Source of the DNA: JALYTZ01 sp036559125
GTDB taxonomy: Bacteria > Vulcanimicrobiota > Vulcanimicrobiia > Vulcanimicrobiales > Vulcanimicrobiaceae
Direction: 5' to 3'
DNA length: 64,000 bases
Assembly: GCA_036559125.1 (NCBI GenBank)
Contig: DATBTT010000056.1
Coordinates: forward strand, 67,413-131,412
A program made the translations under genes and the position numbers. Shown one piece after another: positions 51,272 to 58,612 of the stretch. Under the pieces are notes generated by a model. It was not told the DNA's origin and did not search any database. It saw only the letters and a list, made by a program, of their open reading frames with translations. Each line of letters starts with the position of its first letter. The stretch's first letter is position 1.

Positions 51272-51902
51272 TCGCGCGCGTTTGGTCATAGTCGAAGATC
51301 ATGCGCTGACGCGCGCCGGTCTGCGTACGGCATTGTGCGAGCGTTTTGAGATCGTCGCCGAGGCTGCCGACGGGATAGCCGGATGGGACGCCATCGTTGC
51401 CCAACGGCCGGACGTGGCCGTTATCGATATCGGTCTACCCGGTATGGACGGCATCGAGCTAACGCATCGCATCCGGCGTCAATTCCCCGATACGCGCGTG
51501 GTCATCGTGACGATGATCGATCTCGAACGCGAAGTCATCGCGGCGCTGGCCGCGGGCGCGGACGCCTATCTGCTAAAAACGGCCGAACCTCATCGCGTCG
51601 TGGCCGCGGTCGAGATCGCGCGCGACGGCGGCGCATACTTCGATCCGCAGATCGCGCACCTGGTGCTCGCGCGATTTTCCGGCAGCGGCACGGGCAACGC
51701 CGCACACGACTCACCGCTGTCGTCGCGTGAAACGGAGATCTTACGTCTTATTGCCGACGGAGTCGGTAATGCCGAAATCGGCGACCGCCTGCACATCGGC
51801 CTCGGCACGGTGAAGGGCCACGTGCGCGATATCTTGGAGAAACTCTCGGCCGCGGACCGAACGCAGGCCGCGGTAGTCGCGTTGCGGCGCGGCCTTATTT
51901 AG
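51264..51902 (+). CDS. NarL/FixJ-family response regulator
   Basis: The 212-residue protein starts at ATG 51264, inside the kinase end. Receiver (1-120): acidic pair in VIVEDHALTRAGL, phospho-Asp in VAVIDIGLPGMDG (about 54), Thr in VIVTMI, Lys in YLLKTAEP. Output (about 145-212): LuxR-type helix-turn-helix LSSRETEILRLIADGVGNAEIGDRLHIGLGTVKGHVRDILEKL. Kdp operons are normally run by KdpE, an OmpR/PhoB-type regulator, so the NarL type here is unusual. Its end overlaps the convergent TrkA gene by 8 bases. The targets likely include kdp, but no operator can be named. Confidence 0.88.
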   Translation: MTNRARLVIVEDHALTRAGLRTALCERFEIVAEAADGIAGWDAIVAQRPDVAVIDIGLPGMDGIELTHRIRRQFPDTRVVIVTMIDLEREVIAALAAGADAYLLKTAEPHRVVAAVEIARDGGAYFDPQIAHLVLARFSGSGTGNAAHDSPLSSRETEILRLIADGVGNAEIGDRLHIGLGTVKGHVRDILEKLSAADRTQAAVVALRRGLI

Positions 51903-52584
51903 GAGCGCCGCCGGTCAGCAGCAGGCGCAGTTGCTCGGCCGCCCCGTCGCGTACGATGGCGATCACTTTGTCGCTCGAGTGCAACTCCGTGTCACTGGTC
52001 GGAATTACGAGATCGTCTTCGCCCCGGATTACTGCCACGATAATGCTGTTGCGGGGAAAATCGACGTCGCTGACGCGCTTGCCGTCGACGGGCGAATTGG
52101 CGGGTATTCCCACCTTGATCATCTGCATCTGACCCTTGCCGAAGAGATGCATCGTCTCGATATTCGTGCCGCGCGAGGCGCTAACGTGTTCGTTCAGTAC
52201 GTCGAGAATTATTTCGGTGGACGAGATGACCGTGATCGGATCCCCGGTGTCGAGCGATTCGAAGATGAGCTTGTTACGCGGGTTGTTGACGCGAGCGATG
52301 CAGCGCGCCTTCGTTTTTTTCTTGGCGATCAAGCAGACCACGAGATTGTCTTCGTCATCGCCGGTATCCGCAACGACGACGTCGGCGCGTCCTACGCCGG
52401 CCTGCTCCAATACGAGCGGATCGCATCCGTCACCCACCACCGTCGCATTGGTTTCCAGCAGCGCCTCAAGCTCTTTTGCCTTGCGCTCTTGCTTTTCGAC
52501 CACGACCACTTCGTGATTTTGTTGCAGCAGCGCGCGGGTCAGATACGATCCCACCTTGCCGCCGCCGACGATCAGAACGAACAT
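51895..52584 (-). CDS. TrkA/KtrA-like K+ transport NAD-binding protein, copy 2
   Basis: The 229 residues have an RCK-type Rossmann fold (MFVLIVGGGKVGSYLTRALLQ, acidic residue in VVVVEKQ) and a TrkA-C domain (about 140-225, with IVAVIRGEDDLVIPTSDTELHSSDKVIAI). Such subunits gate membrane K+ transporters (TrkH/KtrB) or channels upon binding NAD(H), ATP or c-di-AMP. It is encoded directly after a second TrkA-like gene (no gap). No membrane Trk/Ktr subunit is in the window. Confidence 0.88.
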   Translation of the reverse strand: MFVLIVGGGKVGSYLTRALLQQNHEVVVVEKQERKAKELEALLETNATVVGDGCDPLVLEQAGVGRADVVVADTGDDEDNLVVCLIAKKKTKARCIARVNNPRNKLIFESLDTGDPITVISSTEIILDVLNEHVSASRGTNIETMHLFGKGQMQMIKVGIPANSPVDGKRVSDVDFPRNSIIVAVIRGEDDLVIPTSDTELHSSDKVIAIVRDGAAEQLRLLLTGGAPK

Positions 52585-53256
52585 CTATGCGCTCACCTTG
52601 GATGGGGCCGCGGTACCGAACATTTGCGCGAATTCGCTGATCGCTTCGGGCGCTACGATGGCGTTGATCTCGTCGCCTTCGGTCAGTTCCGAATCGTTGG
52701 CGGCGACGCGCACCGTTTTACCCGAACGAATTGCGGCGATGCGAATGAGACCAGGCTTCTCGACGTCGCCCACGTGTTTTCCAGCATGGGCGGAGCCGAC
52801 GATCGCCGTGAGCGAGGTGACTTTGCCGAAATCGAAAGACTGCAACGTTTCCCACGGCGCGTCCATAAGCATGTCGCGAATCATCTTCGCACCGATGGTC
52901 GTTGGACAGACCGTGTCGATTCCGAGGTCGCGGTACATCAGCCCGCGTGGAGGGTCGTAGATCCGGCAGACGATTTTCTTGATGTGAAACATGCGCTGCG
53001 CAATGAGCGCGGCCATGACGTTGCGGTTGTCGCCATTGGTGACCGCGATAAAACCGTCGGTTGAAGCCGCGCCGGCTCGCTTGAGTACGTCGTAGTCGAT
53101 GCCGGTACCGACGACGACGTGGCCTTTGAAGTTTTGACCGAGCCGCCGGAAGGCGTTCGGGTCTTCGTCGATCACGGTGACGTCGTTCGTGTCGGCGTCG
53201 AGGAGCTTCGCGAGGGTGGAACCGACACGTCCGCACCCGACGATGAGATATCTCAT
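52585..53256 (-). CDS. TrkA/KtrA-like K+ transport NAD-binding protein, copy 1
   Basis: The protein has 223 residues from ATG 53256. The longer frame to 53571 crosses the tRNA gene and encodes the false peptide GFEPATSSSRTKR, a well-known antisense-tRNA artefact. Rossmann start RYLIVGCGRVGSTLAKLLD, acidic end of strand 2 in VTVIDEDP, and TrkA-C from about 140 (ITxI-like LTAIVG...TVRVAANDSELTEGDEINAIV). It pairs with the next gene and probably forms a hetero-octameric RCK ring with it. Confidence 0.88.
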   Translation of the reverse strand: MRYLIVGCGRVGSTLAKLLDADTNDVTVIDEDPNAFRRLGQNFKGHVVVGTGIDYDVLKRAGAASTDGFIAVTNGDNRNVMAALIAQRMFHIKKIVCRIYDPPRGLMYRDLGIDTVCPTTIGAKMIRDMLMDAPWETLQSFDFGKVTSLTAIVGSAHAGKHVGDVEKPGLIRIAAIRSGKTVRVAANDSELTEGDEINAIVAPEAISEFAQMFGTAAPSKVSA

Positions 53257-53364
53257 GAGCGGCCTGACCTTCGAGGCTCGTTGGAGCGAGCCTGTCTTGC
53301 GGCACGATACGCCCGGTGCGTTGCAGGAAGGCACCTCGGACGCCCGAACCAATGGGAGTTTTTC

Positions 53365-53441
53365 CGGGGCGTGGCTCAGCTTGGTAGAGCGCTTCGTTCG
53401 GGACGAAGAGGTCGCTGGTTCGAATCCAGTCGCCCCGACCA
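53365..53441 (+). tRNA. tRNA-Pro (anticodon CGG)
   Basis: The 77-base cloverleaf has acceptor arms CGGGGCG and CGCCCCG, a D-arm GCTC...GAGC, an anticodon stem CTTCG/CGAAG with loop TTCGGGA (anticodon CGG, G37), and a T-arm GCTGG-TTCGAAT-CCAGT. The genome encodes the CCA end. The anticodon reads CCG, in keeping with the GC-rich codon use here. Confidence 0.97.
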
Positions 53442-53446
53442 TAAAA

Positions 53447-53475
53447 CCCCAAAAATTGCTAAACAGTTTTTGGGG
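53447..53475. terminator. Hairpin after tRNA-Pro
   Basis: CCCCAAAAA (53447-53455) and TTTTTGGGG (53467-53475) form a 9-bp stem with an 11-base loop, 5 bases after the tRNA CCA. The U-rich 3' arm supports termination of the tRNA transcript. Confidence 0.7.
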
Positions 53476-53506
53476 AATCCCCCTCCAGTCACCGCCAGCG
53501 GGAAGA

Positions 53507-53914
53507 GTGTTTTCGAGATTTAGCGCCGCCTCTCGACGCGTGCTTCGCGCCGCCGAACAAGAGTGCCGCAACCATAACCATTATTACGTGGGAGCCGAGC
53601 ACGTGCTGCTCGCCCTTCTCGAGGAACACGACATGGCGGTAATCGAGCGCTTGAGCGAGGACCGCATCGAGCTGGCTGAGGTTCATGCCGAGGTTCGTCG
53701 TGCGCTCGGAACCGGCGAAGATCGCTCGTGGGAGGGCATCCTCGTGACGCCGCGCGTACGTAAGATCGTGGCGCTGGCCGAAGAGCAAGCGTCCAATCGC
53801 GACGTGGACCCGGTCGACATTTTCGACGCGATGCGCAAGGAGGGCGGAAGCCTCGCTGCGGAAATCGTGCGCCGCGCCAAGGCCGGCCGTAACGCCGCCG
53901 CCGCACCCGAGTAA
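53507..53914 (+). CDS. Stand-alone Clp N-terminal domain protein
   Basis: This protein of about 135 residues (GTG 53507; the start is uncertain because the GGAAG motif is too close to it) consists of a Clp N-domain double repeat. Repeat 1: FSAASRRVLRAAEQECRNHNHYYVGAEHVLLALLEEHD. Repeat 2: GILVTPRVRKIVALAEEQASNRDVDPVDIFDAMRKEGG. ClpA/ClpC use this domain to dock adaptors and substrates. On its own it may be a decoy or adaptor, as in ClpS-like or ClpN proteins, or a regulator. It has no ATPase part and no frameshifted remnant of one nearby. The DedA gene follows after 8 bases. Confidence 0.75.
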   Translation: MFSRFSAASRRVLRAAEQECRNHNHYYVGAEHVLLALLEEHDMAVIERLSEDRIELAEVHAEVRRALGTGEDRSWEGILVTPRVRKIVALAEEQASNRDVDPVDIFDAMRKEGGSLAAEIVRRAKAGRNAAAAPE

Positions 53915-53922
53915 GGAATCCC

Positions 53923-54552
53923 GTGCAGCACTTCACGACCTTCGCGCTACAACTGGTAGACCACGTCGGGTACCTGGGCCTGTTCATCGCCCTGATGCTT
54001 GGTAACGTCGGCGCGCCGGTGGGCGCCGAAGTCCTGGTCCCCGCTGCCGGCGCCTTGGTCGCAACCGGACACCTGCCCAGCCTGTGGCTCACGGTCGCGA
54101 TCGCAGTGGCCGGCGAGCTGGCCGGTCAGAGCATTTCGTACGCAATCGGGTACTATGGCGGCCGCCCGTTCGTGGCGCGGTTCGGCAAGTACGTTCGCTT
54201 CCACGAATCCGAGCTGGAGCGGGTCGAAGGGTTTTTCGCGCGTTTTGGGAGCTTTGCGATTTTCATCTGTCGATTCGTCCCCGTGATCCGCGGCATCGTC
54301 GGCATTCCCGCCGGGATCGCGGAGATGTCGCTTCCGGCATTTTATCTGTGGTCGTTTCTGGGCTCGCTGGTATTCTGCGGCGGTCTGGTGCTACTCGGTA
54401 ATTCCCTCGGCAATCACATCGATCAACTGACGCCGCTGCTGCACCGGTTCGGCCTCATCGTGCTGGCGGTCGTCGTGCTCGCGGTAATCGTCGGCGCGAT
54501 CGTCGCGCAGCGCCGCTCGAAAGCCGTCGTGCAACCTCACAACCCGTCGTAG
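53923..54552 (+). CDS. DedA-family membrane protein
   Basis: The 209 residues, from GTG 53923, have about five membrane segments and the DedA core: GLFIALMLGNVGAPVGAEVLVPAAGAL, VAGELAGQSISYAIGYYGGR, and FARFGSFAIFICRFVPVIRGIVGIPAGIAEM with the essential Arg residues. DedA proteins flip lipids such as undecaprenyl phosphate or phosphatidylethanolamine across the inner membrane. The 3' end overlaps the convergent helicase gene by 16 bases. Confidence 0.88.
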   Translation: MQHFTTFALQLVDHVGYLGLFIALMLGNVGAPVGAEVLVPAAGALVATGHLPSLWLTVAIAVAGELAGQSISYAIGYYGGRPFVARFGKYVRFHESELERVEGFFARFGSFAIFICRFVPVIRGIVGIPAGIAEMSLPAFYLWSFLGSLVFCGGLVLLGNSLGNHIDQLTPLLHRFGLIVLAVVVLAVIVGAIVAQRRSKAVVQPHNPS

Positions 54553-56138
54553 CGCCCGCGCTCGAGCCAGCGCAGCACGGTGTGACGGCGCTCTTTGAGG
54601 CTCTCGGTCGTCGCAGCCGCGATCGGGCCGCCGAATCGTGCGTTGAGGGTGGCGTGAATTTTGCGATGCTCGACCGCAAATCGTTGCGACGCCTGCGCGA
54701 CCAAGCCTTGCAGCGACCGGCGCAGTAGTTCTTTTTCTTCGGCTTTGCTTAGAACGAAATCCGGCTCGGCGGCGTCGGTTACCTGAGGCGCTTGTTCTTC
54801 CACGGCGTACGCTGCCGGGTTGAAGAGCGGACCGTAGTCCAGTACGCGTTCTTCCTGGACGACGGCATTGATCGACCTGAATTGACTGAGCGTCTCCCCG
54901 GGCGCCGGGATCGTTCGGTTGGCGAGCGCGAGCTCGTCGAACTCGCGTTGACCTTTGAGGAATGCTTTGACGTCGATGGTCACGCGCGACGCGAGTTCGC
55001 GCAGGCGCGCGTCGTCCGGGAGATAGACGAATGCGTGCTGCGTTCCCTCGAGTCGCTGCGTGCGCACGAAGCGTCCGCAAAACTGGCGGAAATACATTTC
55101 GGTGTTGACGTTGCTCGCGAAGATGCCGACGCGTAGACGCGGAATGTCGACGCCCTCGGAAATCATGTGTACCGCGACGATCCACGGATCGCGCGAACGC
55201 GCAAACTTCGAAATGCGCCGCGACGCGCCGTCTTCGTCGGAGAGCACGATAGCCGGCTCGATGCCGACGCGCTCGCGCACGAGATCGGCGACGAAGCGTG
55301 CGTGCTGTTGATTCATCGCGACGATCAGGCCGCCGGCATCGCCGTGGCCGTCCCGGCGGATTTCGCGGAGTTTTTCGTCGGCCTTTGCGATTACGTCCCC
55401 GAGCCAGGCGTTTTGGGTCAGTGCCGTCCGCAGGCGCTCGCCCTGTTGAGCGCGCGAGCGTAAAGCCGTATCGAACGAGGCCTGCAACAGCTCGCCGTCC
55501 TTGCTGATCCACTCCGCGTAGCCGCCCTGCAACGGAAAAACGAGCGGGCGGCAGACGCCATCGCGGAGCGCGTGCGTATAATCGTAGGTGTAGTCCGCTT
55601 GCGACAAGCCGTGATGGTAACGAACGAACGGAATCGGGGTTCCGTCGCTTCGAAAGGGCGTGCCCGACATCCCGACGCGATAGCGCGTGCCGCCGAAGGC
55701 ATCGCGAAGCGCTTGCCCCCAGGTGGCTTGGTCGCCGGCGTGGTGGACTTCGTCGAGAATGACCAGCGTCGGCACGCGGCCGATGCTGCGATAGATCTGC
55801 GGGGAAAACGCCACCTGCTGGTACGTTACCGCGGCGCCGTGCATATCGGAGCTGATCGAACCGGTAGCATTATCGAAGTTCGAGTCAAGATGAATGCCCG
55901 CGCCGGCCATGGCCGCGGTGATTTGGCCCTTGAGGTGCTCGCGCGGAACGACCGCGACGACGCGGCGCACGTCGCCGGCTTGCAGCAGTGCGTGAGCCAA
56001 GCGTGCCGCAAAGCGCGTCTTACCCGCCCCGGGCGTGGCGACGATAAGAGCAGTCGCGGGCCGGTCCGCCCACCACGTTTCGAACGCCTCCCGCTGCCAC
56101 GTGCGTAGCGGTAGCCTCCATGCCGAAAGCAACTCCAT
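54537..56138 (-). CDS. SF2 DEAD/DEAH-type helicase
   Basis: The protein has 533 residues from ATG 56138; the longer frame overlaps uvrC on the other strand. It starts with the Q-like LRTWQREAFETWW and has motif I ATPGAGKT (34-41), motif II DEVHH (129-133), motif III MSGTPFRSD (about 157-165), SEGVDIPRLRVG (motif V) and QFCGRFVRT (motif VI). It belongs with the Res-III/SSL2-like helicases rather than DEAD RNA helicases. The C-terminal 150 residues are of unknown fold, with a charged helix (LSKAEEKELLRRSL). Its role is probably DNA repair or restriction-related; it is divergent from uvrC with 57 bases between the starts. Confidence 0.85.
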   Translation of the reverse strand: MELLSAWRLPLRTWQREAFETWWADRPATALIVATPGAGKTRFAARLAHALLQAGDVRRVVAVVPREHLKGQITAAMAGAGIHLDSNFDNATGSISSDMHGAAVTYQQVAFSPQIYRSIGRVPTLVILDEVHHAGDQATWGQALRDAFGGTRYRVGMSGTPFRSDGTPIPFVRYHHGLSQADYTYDYTHALRDGVCRPLVFPLQGGYAEWISKDGELLQASFDTALRSRAQQGERLRTALTQNAWLGDVIAKADEKLREIRRDGHGDAGGLIVAMNQQHARFVADLVRERVGIEPAIVLSDEDGASRRISKFARSRDPWIVAVHMISEGVDIPRLRVGIFASNVNTEMYFRQFCGRFVRTQRLEGTQHAFVYLPDDARLRELASRVTIDVKAFLKGQREFDELALANRTIPAPGETLSQFRSINAVVQEERVLDYGPLFNPAAYAVEEQAPQVTDAAEPDFVLSKAEEKELLRRSLQGLVAQASQRFAVEHRKIHATLNARFGGPIAAATTESLKERRHTVLRWLERGRYDGL

Positions 56139-56195
56139 AGGAAGGTCGGTGTGTTCGAAGCTTCCTGGGGCCGCGCCTCGAAGGAATTTCCACCG

Positions 56196-58217
56196 ATGAC
56201 AACCGACCACAAGCCGCTCGCTCAAACCCTCGGCCAGATACCCGATGCTCCCGGCGTCTATCAGATGATCGGCAAGGACGACGAGGTGCTCTATATCGGC
56301 AAGGCGATTTCGTTGCGCAATCGCGTGCGATCGTATTTTCAAGAGAGCGCGGCGCATCACATTCGCACGCAGCATATGGTCGAACGCGTCGTCGACGTGC
56401 GGACGATCGTCGTAAACAACGAGGTCGAGGCGCTGATTCTTGAAGCGAACCTGATCAAGCGGTACCAGCCGCCGTTCAACGTGCGCCTCCGGGACGACAA
56501 ACGCTATCCGTACCTAAAAGTGACGACCGAAGCGTTTCCGCGCGTCGTGTTTACGCGCGTGGTAAAAGACGACGGCGCACGCTATTTCGGACCGTATACG
56601 AACGCGCACGGCCTGCGCGAACTGATCGACCTCGTGCGCCTCGTGTTTCCGTTGCGGACCTGCCGCGAGCCGATCGACGGGCGGCGAAAGCGGCCCTGTC
56701 TGCAGTATCACATCAAACGATGCATGGCTCCGTGCGTGGGTTTTCAATCCGAGGACGAGTACGATAAGATGATCGAAGAAGTCGTGCTTTTTCTCGAAGG
56801 TAAGCAAGACTCGTTGCTGGCGCGCTTGCAATACGACATGGTCGCGGCCGCCGAGGAATTCAGTTTCGAATCGGCGGCTCGCCTTCGCGACCGGATCGTG
56901 CAAGTACGCCGGGTGACCGAGAAACAGACGGTCGTGTGGCGTACGCGTTTGGACATGGATTTGATCGCCGTCGCGCGCGCGCAAGGGCAAGCGTGCATGC
57001 AAGTATTTATGGTACGCGGCGGCAAGCTCATCGGGCAGGAGCACTTTATTCTCGACGGCGTGCACGATCAGCCGGACGGCGAACTTTTTAGCGAGTTCCT
57101 CAAACAGTTCTATACCGCTCGCACGGCCGGCGCGCCCGAGCCCATCGGCATTTCGGCAATGGCGCGGGTGCGCGAGGCGCGCGACAACGAGGTGCCGGTG
57201 CCTCTGAAACACCGGTCGCGCAATCGTGCGAGTGCGACCGCGATCCCGAAAGAGATTCTGGTGCAAGCTCTACCGCGCGACACGAGCGTGATCGAAAGCT
57301 GGTTGACCGAACTCAAAGGTCAGCGCGTGCGCGCGCTGGTTCCGCAACGCGGCGACCGCGCCGACTACATGCGTTTGGTTCAGAAGAATGCCGACCAAAA
57401 TCTTAAAGCGTTTCTCGTGCATCAGGAAGTGCAGGAGACCGCGCAGGCTCAAGCGCTCACGCAACTGGCGGATGCGCTGGAACTCCCCGATTTACCCCAT
57501 CGCATCGAATGTTACGACATATCGAACATTCAGGGCACGAATGCGGTCAGTTCCATGGTCGTCTTTCACGAAGGCCGCGCGAAGACGAGCGAATATCGCA
57601 AATTCAAGATTCAGTACGACAAGGGCCCCAACGACTTCGCGATGATGCAGGAGACGTTACGACGGAGGCTGCGCTACCTGCGCGCAAAAACCGACGAAGA
57701 CGTAGCCGATCGGGAGTCCGTCACCGTGGGCCGGTCGAAGAGCCCTGCGCTACAGCACGAATTGTCGAAGAAGGAGAAGTTCAACAAGCGTCCCGATCTG
57801 CTGCTTATCGACGGCGGCAAGGGACAGTTGGGCGCCGTGGTCGACGTGCTCGAAGAACTCGACATGACCGGCATTCCGGTTGCCGGCCTCGCGAAAGAAC
57901 ACGAATGGCTCTACGTCCCGGGGCAAAACGAGCCGATCGTATTGCCGCCGAACTCCGCCGCGCTGCACATGGTCATGCGCATCCGCGACGAAGCGCATCG
58001 CTTCGCCATAACCTACCATCGCCAGAGGCGCGCGAAGGCGATGACCCGTTCCGCGCTCGACGCGCTCGCAGGGGTCGGGCCCGTTCGCAAGAAGCGGCTG
58101 CTCACTGCCTTCGGCTCGATCGCCGCGATCAAGCGCGCGAGCGTTGACGAGATCGCCGCAGTCAAAGGCATGACCTCGGCCTTGGCCTCCCAGGTCAAGA
58201 CCGCGCTAGGAGAATGA
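56196..58217 (+). CDS. uvrC: Excinuclease ABC subunit C
   Basis: The protein has 673 residues from ATG 56196 (AAGGAA about 11 bases upstream; GTG 56151 is a worse start). GIY-YIG domain: PDAPGVYQMIGKDDEVLYIGKAISLRNRVRSYF (about 14-47). UvrB-binding UVR motif near 205-240. RNase H-like nuclease: ECYDISNIQGTNAVSSMVVF and LLIDGGKGQLGAV with the Asp residues, then FAITYHRQ. C-terminal double helix-hairpin-helix LAGVGPVRKKRLLTAFGS and AAVKGMTSALASQV. It makes both incisions in nucleotide excision repair. The holin-family gene follows after one base. Confidence 0.96.
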   Translation: MTTDHKPLAQTLGQIPDAPGVYQMIGKDDEVLYIGKAISLRNRVRSYFQESAAHHIRTQHMVERVVDVRTIVVNNEVEALILEANLIKRYQPPFNVRLRDDKRYPYLKVTTEAFPRVVFTRVVKDDGARYFGPYTNAHGLRELIDLVRLVFPLRTCREPIDGRRKRPCLQYHIKRCMAPCVGFQSEDEYDKMIEEVVLFLEGKQDSLLARLQYDMVAAAEEFSFESAARLRDRIVQVRRVTEKQTVVWRTRLDMDLIAVARAQGQACMQVFMVRGGKLIGQEHFILDGVHDQPDGELFSEFLKQFYTARTAGAPEPIGISAMARVREARDNEVPVPLKHRSRNRASATAIPKEILVQALPRDTSVIESWLTELKGQRVRALVPQRGDRADYMRLVQKNADQNLKAFLVHQEVQETAQAQALTQLADALELPDLPHRIECYDISNIQGTNAVSSMVVFHEGRAKTSEYRKFKIQYDKGPNDFAMMQETLRRRLRYLRAKTDEDVADRESVTVGRSKSPALQHELSKKEKFNKRPDLLLIDGGKGQLGAVVDVLEELDMTGIPVAGLAKEHEWLYVPGQNEPIVLPPNSAALHMVMRIRDEAHRFAITYHRQRRAKAMTRSALDALAGVGPVRKKRLLTAFGSIAAIKRASVDEIAAVKGMTSALASQVKTALGE

Positions 58218-58218
58218 T

Positions 58219-58575
58219 ATGCATCTGATCGTCCGGCTCATCATCAATGCGGTAGCGTTCTATCTGATCGCGATGTTCGTCCCCGGCATTCACGTCACGT
58301 CGTTCGTGGCCGCGCTCGTCGCGGCGATTATTTTCGGGCTCGTCAACGCGATCATTCGTCCGCTCGTGCTGTTGATCACCCTACCGCTTACCATCGTCAC
58401 GATCGGTCTGTTCGCCATCATCGTAAATGCGTTAATGTTTTGGCTCACCGCCGTCATCGCCCCAGGCTTTAAGGTTGATGGTTTTGTGCCCGCGCTGATC
58501 GGCGCCATCATCATGTGGATCGTATCGATCGTTGTGTCGCACGTGATTGCCTCCGAAAGAGCGCACGCGGTTTGA
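58219..58575 (+). CDS. Phage-holin-family 4 (YvlD-like) membrane protein
   Basis: The 118 residues have four hydrophobic helices of the YvlD/PF04020 type: LIVRLIINAVAFYLIAMFVPGIHV, FVAALVAAIIFGLVNAIIRPLVLLITLPLTIVTIGLF, ALMFWLTAVIAPGF and ALIGAIIMWIVSIVVSHV. The NAIIRPL and TLPLT motifs are family marks. Despite the family name it is a chromosomal envelope protein in most genomes, perhaps in membrane stress. It is cotranscribed with uvrC. Confidence 0.85.
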   Translation: MHLIVRLIINAVAFYLIAMFVPGIHVTSFVAALVAAIIFGLVNAIIRPLVLLITLPLTIVTIGLFAIIVNALMFWLTAVIAPGFKVDGFVPALIGAIIMWIVSIVVSHVIASERAHAV

Positions 58576-58601
58576 AAGCGGAACGAACCGCGCAGCGTTG
58601 A

Positions 58602-58607
58602 AGGAGG
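58602..58607 (+). promoter_or_regulatory. Shine-Dalgarno AGGAGG for the PAS-GGDEF-EAL gene
   Basis: AGGAGG lies 5 bases before GTG 58613. This supports that start over the far upstream TTG 58547, which lies inside the holin-family gene. Confidence 0.75.
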
Positions 58608-58612
58608 GCGGT

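Noticed and set aside
53257..53571. Minus-strand extension of the TrkA-like gene encoding the peptide GFEPATSSSRTKR
   Set aside because: It is the antisense translation of tRNA-Pro, a well-known false ORF; the real gene starts at ATG 53256.
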